Assembly: GCA_002401525.1 (NCBI GenBank)
Contig: NVTH01000136.1
Location: 1,745 to 9,349, forward strand
DNA from: Moraxellaceae bacterium
GTDB taxonomy: Bacteria; Pseudomonadota; Gammaproteobacteria; Pseudomonadales; UBA3067
Reading direction: 5' to 3'
DNA length: 7,605 nucleotides
Shown: positions 1 through 6,446 of the stretch, one piece after another
How positions within the stretch are numbered: position 1 is the stretch's first letter
Layout of the letters: every line of letters starts with the position of its first letter
Translations under genes and position numbers: made by a program
The notes under the pieces: generated by a model
The model's input: the letters and a program-made list of their open reading frames with translations, nothing else
Told to the model about the DNA's origin: nothing
The model's database searches: none

Positions 1-183
1 GCCATGTTTGATTTTCTATCCGAAGAGGTAAAAGATCGGCTCGGGGCCATGGGCATTGAGTTAGATAAGAAAGAAATCACTGACGCGATTAAGGATAATT
101 TAAAGCGCCTAGAAAGCGGCGAATTAAGATCTTCTGATTTTGTGTCGACTTTAAAGGTTGAAATAGATAAATTTTTATCTTGA
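1..183 (+). CDS. C-terminal part (or all) of a small hypothetical protein
   Basis: The first frame is open from the window edge to a TGA at 181-183 and gives 60 residues, beginning AMFDFLSEEVKDRLGAMG and ending EIDKFLS. The product is highly charged, rich in Lys, Asp and Glu, and looks mostly helical. It has no membrane segment, signal peptide or cysteine. An ATG at position 4 could be the true start of a 59-residue protein, but only three bases precede it, so no ribosome binding site can be judged and the gene may simply be cut by the window edge. I do not recognise the family. It is convergent with the SPOR lipoprotein gene, 65 bases away. Codon use looks ordinary, and the reading frame is real-looking but functionally unassigned. 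Confidence 0.55.
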   Translation, partial: AMFDFLSEEVKDRLGAMGIELDKKEITDAIKDNLKRLESGELRSSDFVSTLKVEIDKFLS

Positions 184-201
184 TTAATTCGGGCTGTTTT
201 T

Positions 202-221
202 TGTGATGTGGTGTGATGTGG
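202..221. repeat. 10-bp tandem direct repeat, two copies
   Basis: The unit TGTGATGTGG occurs twice head to tail at 202-211 and 212-221. It lies in the 65-base space between two convergent genes. No hairpin followed by a T-tract is obvious on either strand here, so this is not a clear terminator. It may be a simple slippage duplication. Confidence 0.7.
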
Positions 222-248
222 GCTCGCTCTCCGTGGTGGACTCACTGG

Positions 249-1091
249 TTAAGGTACGGTAGAGACTTGCAGTTGTTTTGGGGTATTAATTAAGGCGTTT
301 TGTAATGCGCCGAGTTGCCTAACCCAGGGTTGAATTTGGGTGTGCCCCTCCAATGCGATTGATTGATTCGCAGCGGTTTCAAAGCTTTCATAAATCCCTG
401 CTAGTAAGATATGGAATTCAATTTCTTGATTCGCAACGTTCAAGTAAATGGGCTGAGCAATGTTGTTTTGTTGCACGAAATTGATCAGTTTTTGTTTATC
501 TTTTACCGCCAGCAATTGAAGCGTATAAAAATGAGCGGGTAATTTGAGGACCTCGTCGCGGGCGTTATGCAGTCTTCCTGAAATATGCATGGGAATCTCT
601 GGGTACTTGAACTTTTCAGTTAGGCTGTGGTTCGTGTGGGTGGTCGGACCAGGGCCAGGATTAGAGGCTTGGTTCAAGGAGCGATTTAATAATATTGGCG
701 GTAATGTTTGGGAGCTGTCAGGGCTATCACCAATGTCAGGGCTATCACCAATGTCAGGGCTATCACCAATGTTAGAGCGCTGGTTAGAGCGCTGGTTATA
801 GGACTCGGCGGGATCTGCGGGAAAGGTGCTGATTTGATCGTTGTCTTTGTCTTTTTCAAGCGCGATATCAGTTAGCGAAAGATTCAGGGGCGAGTCAGCG
901 TTCTTTTGACAGCGCCATTGGGTTTCGTCAAGCGCCTGGAAGCATTGCCAGGCTTCCGGCTGTACTATTTTGATAGGCACGTAAGCCGTGAGTGGACCTG
1001 CGGGGCTTTCTGGTGTGGGGGGTTGGGTGCTGCAAGCCAGCAGAAAATAACCGGCTAACATCAATAGAGTGTATTGGCCAAGCCTAATCAT
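249..1091 (-). CDS. SPOR-domain lipoprotein (DamX-like SPOR) with repeat linker
   Basis: This is a predicted lipoprotein of 280 residues. The N-terminus MIRLGQYTLLMLAGYFLLAC is a signal peptide ending in a lipobox (LLAC), with the lipidated Cys at residue 20. A small segment with two Trp-x-Cys motifs follows (W48/C50 and W59/C61). Next comes a low-complexity linker with NQRS twice and GDSPDI repeats at about residues 100-125. A C-terminal SPOR domain covers about 188-259, starting FYTLQLLAV, with HILLAGIYESFETA and ending QPWVRQLGALQ; the PWVR-x5-Q ending is typical of the DamX type. SPOR domains bind denuded peptidoglycan glycan strands, often at the division septum, so an envelope or septal role is likely but inferred. 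A longer frame begins at a TTG at 1118. I prefer the ATG at 1091 because it has a strong Shine-Dalgarno sequence and gives a compact signal peptide. The gene follows the acyl-CoA synthetase on the same strand but is separated from it by a terminator. Confidence 0.85.
   Translation of the reverse strand: MIRLGQYTLLMLAGYFLLACSTQPPTPESPAGPLTAYVPIKIVQPEAWQCFQALDETQWRCQKNADSPLNLSLTDIALEKDKDNDQISTFPADPAESYNQRSNQRSNIGDSPDIGDSPDIGDSPDSSQTLPPILLNRSLNQASNPGPGPTTHTNHSLTEKFKYPEIPMHISGRLHNARDEVLKLPAHFYTLQLLAVKDKQKLINFVQQNNIAQPIYLNVANQEIEFHILLAGIYESFETAANQSIALEGHTQIQPWVRQLGALQNALINTPKQLQVSTVP
718..771. repeat. 18-bp tandem repeat, three perfect copies
   Basis: TCAGGGCTATCACCAATG is present three times without interruption at 718-735, 736-753 and 754-771. 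It lies inside the lipoprotein gene. Because 18 is a multiple of three, copy-number changes would keep the frame. On the coding (minus) strand each copy encodes the six-residue unit GDSPDI or a rotation of it, in the linker between the lipid anchor and the SPOR domain. Confidence 0.95.
772..795. repeat. 12-bp tandem repeat, two perfect copies
   Basis: TTAGAGCGCTGG occurs at 772-783 and 784-795, directly adjoining the 18-bp array. It encodes the doubled NQRS motif of the lipoprotein linker on the minus strand. The unit length is again a multiple of three, so the frame is preserved. Confidence 0.9.
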
Positions 1092-1098
1092 GACGGTA

Positions 1099-1104
1099 CC
1101 CCTT
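1099..1104 (-). promoter_or_regulatory. Shine-Dalgarno site that fixes the lipoprotein start
   Basis: On the minus strand AAGGGG lies seven bases upstream of the ATG at 1091-1089. The alternative start codons further upstream, TTG at 1118 and ATG at 1112, have no comparable site and would put nine extra residues, including charged MDRRG, before the signal peptide. Confidence 0.7.
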
Positions 1105-1157
1105 CTATCCATAATCAAATACGAACTTCGGAAGCGCTTTTTCTTCCCCCACTAGAT

Positions 1158-1186
1158 TGAATAGTCGGGAAGTTTTGAAAAGTCAA
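1158..1186 (-). promoter_or_regulatory. Candidate sigma-70 promoter for the SPOR lipoprotein
   Basis: The minus strand has TTGACT (1186-1181) and, 17 bases on, TATTCA (1163-1158), about 67 bases before the lipoprotein start. The -35 matches well and the -10 only moderately. A short inverted repeat, TTTTGA/TCAAAA (1173-1178 and 1183-1188), overlaps the -35. Together with the upstream terminator this suggests the lipoprotein has its own transcript. Confidence 0.4.
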
Positions 1187-1319
1187 AATTGAGGGTGATT
1201 CGCCGTCGAATTGTCTCGAAATGGCCTGCAATAACTGTTTGTGCAGTGCTTAGGGAGGGAGTAATGAAGGCGGTCGTGCGCGAAAGTTAGGGGGGGGACG
1301 CTGAATAAAACCCGTGCAT

Positions 1320-1355
1320 AAAAAAGGCCCCAGCAACGTTAAGTCGCTAGGGCCT
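1320..1355 (-). terminator. Rho-independent terminator after the acyl-CoA synthetase gene
   Basis: On the minus strand the sequence between 1355 and 1325 folds into a 13-base-pair stem, from AGGCCCTAGCGAC to GTTGCTGGGGCCT, with two G-U pairs and a five-base loop (TTAAC). A run of six T follows at 1325-1320. It begins about 30 bases after the TAG stop of the synthetase at 1386-1388. The plus strand lacks a matching T-run, so it should work in one direction only. Confidence 0.9.
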
Positions 1356-1385
1356 ATAAACCGAGTATTGGATGTTTTAGACGAT

Positions 1386-3209
1386 CTAAAACCGGTATTC
1401 GTTGTTGATTACCTTTTGATAAATTTCGTCAGTTAAAGGCTGGTATTGCTTTTCTTTAGGAAGCAAAATGTAAAGAGGCTCTTTTACTTTGGTCGCTTCA
1501 AAGCCTTCATTCTTTAAGTCCGACTTTTTGTATTTGAAGGTGCCTGTGGTATCAAAGGTGGTTTTAATTCGCAGAAATAGCGGCACCGCATAGGGAGGAA
1601 GCTCTTTGGCGAGCATCTCATAAAGCCCTTTAAAATCTAACTCAGCTTCGGAGGATTTTGGTGTGATGGACGCCATGCCTGCTCGACCGTTGGTGTGGGG
1701 GATTTCCACGCCGTAAACCACACTTTCAGCGATTTCATCGTATTCAGAGATAATGTTTTCAACTTCTGTGGTGGAAACGTTTTCCCCTTTCCAGCGGAAA
1801 GTGTCTCCTAGACGATCCACAAATTGGTAGTGTTTGCAGCCAATATTTTTCACTAGGTCGCCAGTGTTGTAGAAGCTGTCGCCTTGTTTGAAAACATTTC
1901 TTAAGATAGCGCCTTCAGTTTTGTCTTGCTGCGTGTAACCCACAAAAGGAGTCGCTTTGGTGATTTCGCCAATCAGTAGGCCTGCTTCGCCCACTTTCGC
2001 GGCCACCATAAAGCCTTGCGCATCTTTCACTGTGGCTTCTTTTTCTTTGTCGTATTTAACGACCGCAACATTGCCTGCGCCGAAGCCCATGGTGTTATCC
2101 ATGTTGAAAATGTTGGTAAAGGCTACGTTGCCTTCACTGGACGCATAAAATTCATAGATGTTGGCGATATCGAAACGGGTTTTGAATTCTTTCCAAATCG
2201 TGGGGCGTAATCCGTTACCGATTATTTTTTGAACCGGATTGTTGGCGTCGTCTGCCTTTTCAGGTTGGTTCATAAGGTATCGGCAGAGCTCACCGACGTA
2301 GCCAAAGCCAGTGCAGTTGTATTTGCGAATGTCATCCCAAAACTGGGAAGCGCTGAAACGTCTCTTGATTACAATGGCTGCTCCGCCTGCAGTAATCGCA
2401 CCCCAGCACACCAGCATGCCTGTGGCGTGGTACAGCGGCAAAGTGGCGTAGAATATATCGTCGTCGGTGAGGCCCGCGATAATAAAGCCAAATCCAGCAT
2501 GAGCGGCTAACCAGCGTTCGTGCTGAGTAATGGATGCTTTGGGCATGCCAGTGGTGCCTGACGTATAGATATAAAACAATTCGTCCTTTTTGGTGACCAA
2601 TTGTTGTTCTGCGGGATCAGTCAGCGGGCATTGGTTGGCTTCGTCAATCAAGTTGAAACAGCCTTTCGGTGCTTTGCCAGCATCCACATAAACATTGCTG
2701 TCAGATACCCACGATATGGCGTCTTTAGCGAGTCCTAGATTATCTTGTACTTCTTTGAATGAGTCGTATTGCTCTTCACCGATAATGGCGAAAGTAGGCT
2801 TCACTAGATTGATCGAGTGAGTCAGTACCTTGCCTGTTTGAGAGGTATTGATCAGCGACGCTACACCGCCAATCTTGGCAATGCCAATCGCGCAGATTAG
2901 GAATTCAGCACGATTCTGCATGGACAGAATCACTACGTCGCCTTTTTTGATGCCCTTGCTCAACAAGTAGTGAGATACCTGGTTGGCTTTCTGGTTTAAG
3001 TCTCTGTAGGTGAGCATGCGATCTTCAAAATAGATCGCAGGGCGGTTGGCGTATTTTACCGCGTTGTTGGAGATAACTTGTCCGAGCGATAATTTAATAT
3101 TACGAGGATTCAGTACCTTACCGGCTTTAATGAAATTGGGTGTACGTCGAATTAGGCTAGGGATCTTGCCTAAAACTTGGGGCAGGGTAATTATATCGCT
3201 TTGACTCAT
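1386..3209 (-). CDS. Long-chain acyl-CoA synthetase, FATP type (AMP-binding)
   Basis: This 607-residue enzyme of the adenylate-forming superfamily should activate long- or very-long-chain fatty acids to acyl-CoA using ATP and CoA. The ATP P-loop motif YTSGTTGMPK is at 215-224 and the Y-x-SSEGN motif is near 355-361 (YEFYASSEGN). TGDL follows at 449-452. The hinge and FATP signature DRLGDTFRWKGENVST is at 465-480. A C-terminal TGTFKYKK segment near 556-562 supplies the likely catalytic lysine. The RWKGEN form, the total length and the substrate-side motif LPLYHATG (257-264) place it with the FATP/very-long-chain group rather than classical FadD. The N-terminal 40 residues precede the domain and may aid membrane association. 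The ATG at 3209 has a strong ribosome binding site, GAGGAAG, six bases upstream. A terminator follows the gene. True chain-length preference cannot be read from sequence. Confidence 0.93.
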   Translation of the reverse strand: MSQSDIITLPQVLGKIPSLIRRTPNFIKAGKVLNPRNIKLSLGQVISNNAVKYANRPAIYFEDRMLTYRDLNQKANQVSHYLLSKGIKKGDVVILSMQNRAEFLICAIGIAKIGGVASLINTSQTGKVLTHSINLVKPTFAIIGEEQYDSFKEVQDNLGLAKDAISWVSDSNVYVDAGKAPKGCFNLIDEANQCPLTDPAEQQLVTKKDELFYIYTSGTTGMPKASITQHERWLAAHAGFGFIIAGLTDDDIFYATLPLYHATGMLVCWGAITAGGAAIVIKRRFSASQFWDDIRKYNCTGFGYVGELCRYLMNQPEKADDANNPVQKIIGNGLRPTIWKEFKTRFDIANIYEFYASSEGNVAFTNIFNMDNTMGFGAGNVAVVKYDKEKEATVKDAQGFMVAAKVGEAGLLIGEITKATPFVGYTQQDKTEGAILRNVFKQGDSFYNTGDLVKNIGCKHYQFVDRLGDTFRWKGENVSTTEVENIISEYDEIAESVVYGVEIPHTNGRAGMASITPKSSEAELDFKGLYEMLAKELPPYAVPLFLRIKTTFDTTGTFKYKKSDLKNEGFEATKVKEPLYILLPKEKQYQPLTDEIYQKVINNEYRF

Positions 3210-3341
3210 GTGTTACTTCCTCTGCAGCAAAGTGCTTTTTTCTTCTAGTGTCCGCGCACAAGATTTGTTTTAATAAGCCAAATCAGATGGCGCATTGATA
3301 CACGCTAACGGGGTTGAATTGTATTCGATATTTTCTCGCGT

Positions 3342-3369
3342 ATTATCCAAAACTCACGGAATAGCGCAA
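3342..3369 (-). promoter_or_regulatory. Candidate sigma-70 promoter for the acyl-CoA synthetase
   Basis: The minus strand shows TTGCGC (3369-3364), a 16-base spacer and GATAAT (3347-3342). This would give a leader of about 125-130 bases before the synthetase ATG at 3209. It sits in the 347-base space between the DUF4402 gene and the synthetase. The rest of that space (3210-3341 and 3381-3556) holds no gene that I can support. Confidence 0.4.
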
Positions 3370-3380
3370 TTGGAGTTTTG
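3348..3380. repeat. 8-bp perfect inverted repeat around the promoter -35
   Basis: CAAAACTC at 3348-3355 is matched by its reverse complement GAGTTTTG at 3373-3380, with 17 bases between. The arms bracket the proposed -35 box, and the left arm touches the -10. This is the geometry of an operator for a dimeric regulator, although a chance palindrome cannot be ruled out. It does not match the usual PsrA or FadR site as I know them. Confidence 0.5.
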
Positions 3381-3556
3381 TAATTTAGGCTCTAGTTTCT
3401 AGATTGAATTTGTAAGTCGCTAAAAAATAAAGCGTTATAAAGTCTTAGTGGGGTGCGTTGATGGCAATTTTTAGGGCCAGTTTAGCGTGTCCAACTTTCA
3501 GGGGGGGATTGTAGGGATTTCGCGTTGAAAAGTCCAAAAAATATCCTTGGTTGGCT

Positions 3557-4024
3557 TTATTGGTAAGTTATTCTGACGGTCCCGCTAGCGCTGTACGGTC
3601 CAGGGATATTCGACGCTTTCACGGCGGCTGTGGCGCCTACGCGGATATTAGCGAGGGATCCAAACTGATCTAGAGTGCCCAGCCCATTGGTGTCGACCGC
3701 GCCCCCATAGCTCCATTGGTTCACCAGAATCTTTCTGGAGCTTCCATTGCCGCTGCCTGTGACCATGTTAATGCGGTTGTTGGTGACTTCAATAGAAATT
3801 TGGGCGTAGGCATCACCGCTGATGTCGAATACTGCGGCGTCAGAGTCCGCGGCTGCGATGACAATATCTTGGGTGATATAAGCGATGATGGGGCCAAAAT
3901 TTAGCGCTTGTTGTTCCGTGATTGCTATGGCCGCTGCGAAACTTAGTTTAATCCCAAGGATTGAGATAAGAGCGACACAAACCCGCTGAATGCTAAGGAC
4001 TGAATTTAAGGGGGCGCGAGTCAT
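3557..4024 (-). CDS. Secreted DUF4402-domain protein
   Basis: This is a 155-residue exported protein. Residues about 14-32 form a hydrophobic signal-peptide core ending in SFAAA, with likely cleavage near residues 31-34. The mature part resembles the DUF4402 family: an early LNFG motif (41-44), a central FDISGDAYAQISIEV strand pair (66-80), a late VGATAAV segment (129-135) and the closing GPYSASGTVRITYQ. The penultimate tyrosine and beta-rich pattern recall pilin-like subunits, but no chaperone or usher gene is nearby. Mature protein cysteines are absent; the only Cys is in the signal peptide. Function is unknown, and a surface or periplasmic structural role is inference. The ATG at 4024 has only a weak AAGA ribosome binding site. 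It follows the RND exporter gene by 118 bases on the same strand. Confidence 0.75.
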   Translation of the reverse strand: MTRAPLNSVLSIQRVCVALISILGIKLSFAAAIAITEQQALNFGPIIAYITQDIVIAAADSDAAVFDISGDAYAQISIEVTNNRINMVTGSGNGSSRKILVNQWSYGGAVDTNGLGTLDQFGSLANIRVGATAAVKASNIPGPYSASGTVRITYQ

Positions 4025-4031
4025 TTATCTT

Positions 4032-4060
4032 GGTTTCTACTATTACCTAGGTTTCTACTT
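4032..4060. repeat. 10-bp direct repeat upstream of the DUF4402 gene
   Basis: GGTTTCTACT occurs at 4032-4041 and again at 4050-4059 with an 18-base period. On the coding strand this is AGTAGAAACC twice, ending 7 bases before the DUF4402 start codon. It could be a binding site for a regulator or a chance duplication. Confidence 0.6.
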
Positions 4061-4110
4061 TTCAAACAGCGTTGCTTGCATCGGCTAGTTTTGGTATGAG
4101 CGATAAGAAA

Positions 4111-4116
4111 AGTATA
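4111..4116 (-). promoter_or_regulatory. Possible -10 element for the DUF4402 gene
   Basis: The minus strand has TATACT at 4116-4111, about 87 bases before the start codon. I see no good -35 hexamer at the usual distance, so this is weak. The alternative is read-through from the RND exporter gene, because no terminator is visible in the 118-base gap. Confidence 0.25.
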
Positions 4117-4142
4117 GGGCATCTCTTGTGTTTGTTGCGCCG

Positions 4143-6446
4143 CTAGGCCTTAACTCCTTGTCGTTTTTTATGCCACGCATCGAAGTAATACAAGATGGAG
4201 GGCAGAAACATAAAATCTATCAATAAAGCGAACATGACGATGGGCGCTACCATCGAGCCGATGATGGCATTAATGCCGAACACCGATTGGGACAGAACCA
4301 ACAACCCCGAGGTGAGCGTTATTGACGTGATGATCATCGCCGTGCCTGCAGTGGTAAATGCGTATTCGATGGCTTGTTCTACATCCTGACCCTTTTTTCG
4401 TGCGCTAATGTACTTGCTTAATATATGCACGGTATCGTCTACTACAATGCCTAGGCTAACGCTGAAAGTAACCGCTGCGGCTTGATTTATTTCTCCTACC
4501 AAGAGGCCCCAAAGTCCGTAAATAACTGCGGCGGGAAAGATATTGGGGATTAAACTCAGCAAGCCGTAGCGGAATGATCTTAGGCCAATGATGAGTACCA
4601 CTGTAATGAGCGCTAAGGCGGTTAACGAGCCCTTTATCATGCTGCTGATGACTTGAAACCCTAAATGGGCAAACATGACGCTTTGCCCCCCAGCAACAAA
4701 ATTTAATTCAGGCAGGTTTTGTTTTAACCAACGATCGGCTCTTTGTTCGAGCGCAATAAAGTCTTGATTGCCTAATTTACCGGTCACCACGGTAAGCTTT
4801 AGTTCGGACCGATCAATATCCAGCTGATCATTTAAATCTTGTCCGGGTTGTAACGACAATTCATAAAGGAACATGTATTGGCCGGCGAGCTCTCGGTTCT
4901 CTGGGATTCTGTACCATTGAGGGTTGCCTTGATGCATGTTTTGGTTAATTTTCTTCAAGGTGCCGAGATAACTTATCACCTGCACTACTTCTTCTTGTTG
5001 CTGATACCAATGGGTGAATTGTTCTACTTGAGCGAGAAATTCTGGCGCATTAATGCCGTAGGCCTCGCCGGTTTCAAACGAGTAAATGATGGATTGTCGG
5101 CCTTTAAAGTGTTTAATGGCAAAGTCAGCGGCTTGGCGTATTTCCAGTGACTCGTCAAAGTATTCGATTAAATCGTCATTGAGTTTATTGTGCGGAATAA
5201 AGTAAGCGGTCGCGGCTACAAAAATGCTGGTGCTAATAAATAGAATATGGCGATGTTGGATCGAGAATTTACTGAGTTTGACCATCCACAACGTGAGCGT
5301 TAAATCAGTAGCGGACACTTTCACTGGTAGGGCGAGAAGAAAGCCAGGTAATAAAGTCAGTGTAAATATAAATGCGGCGATAACCCCTAGGGCGGTGATG
5401 TTGGCAAAGTCATGGAACGGGGGCGAGTCACTGAAATTCATGCACAGTAAACCAATGGCAGTGGTGACGCTGGTTAAAAATATTGGGTGTAAATTAGCTG
5501 CCAAGCTGGTTTGCATGGCTTCTAGATCGTTGTGACCTTGGCGCCTTAGGTTTAAGTATTCGCTGATGACATGGGTGGTGTCTGCCAACGCTAAGGTGAG
5601 CACCAACATGGGCGCGAGAATTGAGGTTTGATTGAGCGAATAACCGAGCCATCCGGCTATTCCTAAGGTGAAAACGATGGAGATGAGTACCACTCCCATA
5701 CTGACTACCACGGCAGATAGGGAGCGAAAAAGTAACGATTGAACCAGCAGTCCTAGCATTACTGCTATCGGGAATAACTGAAATGCATCGTGCATGGCGA
5801 CTTCGACAAAAGACTCCGCAAGCGGGATGCCGCCGCTGATGTGAATCGTTAACCCTGGGTATTGTTTGATATAGCGCGCCTTAAGCTGCTGGGCGTATTC
5901 TGCCGCGACGGTGATCGCAGCGCGACGGTCGTCGGGCAAGGTGATGGTGACGTAAACGCTAGTGACGTTGCCTTCGGTGGACACCAGCCGGCCAAGAATT
6001 AGAGGTTCTTGATTGACGTATTGATGGATTTCTTGCACATCGGCGACGCTCAATAAAGAGGCATCTGGCACCAGATATTGCATGCTGAAATCACCGTTTG
6101 CAGAGGGAATGCTACGTTGAAAATTGGTGATGCCTTGGGCACCTTGTGCGAAAGGGATGAGCTTGGCGTCGTTTATGAAATCGCTGATGAGTTGTAGGTT
6201 TTGTTTGCTGAAGATGGTGTTTTCTTTGGGCGCGAGGAGAAAGATAACCGAATCTGATTCGTTATAGGATTCGTTAAGTTGGTCGTAAGCTAGCAGTTGA
6301 GGATTGTCTGCTTTAAACAGTGCGCGGTAATTATTGTCAAACGTCAGGTGTTGGGCACCGATGCCGCCGAGTAAAACAATACACAGCGTGGCGATGGCGA
6401 ATCGTAATCGATGTTGCGTTAAAAGGTGTGCAAGCTGTTTTTCCAC
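4143..6446 (-). CDS. RND/MMPL-family inner-membrane transporter (HAE3-like)
   Basis: This 767-residue protein has the duplicated layout of the RND superfamily, MMPL type. TM1 is at about 15-33, then a periplasmic domain to about 215, five membrane spans (about 220-373), TM7 near 400-416, a second periplasmic domain (about 420-595), and five final spans (about 605-755). The proton-relay helices carry ALADTTHVISEY (Asp289, His292) and the equivalent GIVVDDTVHILSKY (Asp670-671, His674). It is shorter than tripartite AcrB-type pumps and fits the HAE3/MMPL group, which moves lipids, hopanoids or other hydrophobic molecules driven by the proton gradient. No adaptor or outer-membrane channel gene is adjacent. 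The start is a GTG at 6446, the furthest upstream start in a frame that is closed by a TAG further up. Its only Shine-Dalgarno-like site, AAAGG, is about 13 bases away. Substrate is unknown. Confidence 0.88.
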   Translation of the reverse strand: MEKQLAHLLTQHRLRFAIATLCIVLLGGIGAQHLTFDNNYRALFKADNPQLLAYDQLNESYNESDSVIFLLAPKENTIFSKQNLQLISDFINDAKLIPFAQGAQGITNFQRSIPSANGDFSMQYLVPDASLLSVADVQEIHQYVNQEPLILGRLVSTEGNVTSVYVTITLPDDRRAAITVAAEYAQQLKARYIKQYPGLTIHISGGIPLAESFVEVAMHDAFQLFPIAVMLGLLVQSLLFRSLSAVVVSMGVVLISIVFTLGIAGWLGYSLNQTSILAPMLVLTLALADTTHVISEYLNLRRQGHNDLEAMQTSLAANLHPIFLTSVTTAIGLLCMNFSDSPPFHDFANITALGVIAAFIFTLTLLPGFLLALPVKVSATDLTLTLWMVKLSKFSIQHRHILFISTSIFVAATAYFIPHNKLNDDLIEYFDESLEIRQAADFAIKHFKGRQSIIYSFETGEAYGINAPEFLAQVEQFTHWYQQQEEVVQVISYLGTLKKINQNMHQGNPQWYRIPENRELAGQYMFLYELSLQPGQDLNDQLDIDRSELKLTVVTGKLGNQDFIALEQRADRWLKQNLPELNFVAGGQSVMFAHLGFQVISSMIKGSLTALALITVVLIIGLRSFRYGLLSLIPNIFPAAVIYGLWGLLVGEINQAAAVTFSVSLGIVVDDTVHILSKYISARKKGQDVEQAIEYAFTTAGTAMIITSITLTSGLLVLSQSVFGINAIIGSMVAPIVMFALLIDFMFLPSILYYFDAWHKKRQGVKA

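Noticed and set aside
544..801. Plus-strand open frame with GLSPMS repeats
   Set aside because: It is the antisense reading of the repeat tract in the SPOR lipoprotein gene; the minus-strand frame has the signal peptide, lipobox and SPOR domain.
1290..1297. Run of eight G, with another run of seven G at 3501-3507
   Set aside because: Such tracts can cause phase variation, but both lie outside coding regions and away from the candidate promoters, so no switching role is supported.
1957..2510. Three plus-strand open frames over the acyl-CoA synthetase
   Set aside because: They are shadows of a long, strongly conserved adenylate-forming enzyme on the minus strand and have no recognisable domain.
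3423..3441. Small hairpin CGCT/AGCG around an A-rich loop
   Set aside because: A four-base-pair AT-loop stem is too weak to call a terminator or regulatory RNA.
3509..3556. Possible terminator after the DUF4402 gene (minus strand CCAA, T-run, TTGG)
   Set aside because: The stem is only four base pairs and the T-run lies in the loop, not after the stem.
4195..5535. Several plus-strand open frames over the exporter gene
   Set aside because: They are antisense to membrane spans and periplasmic domains of a clear RND/MMPL protein and show no independent protein features.
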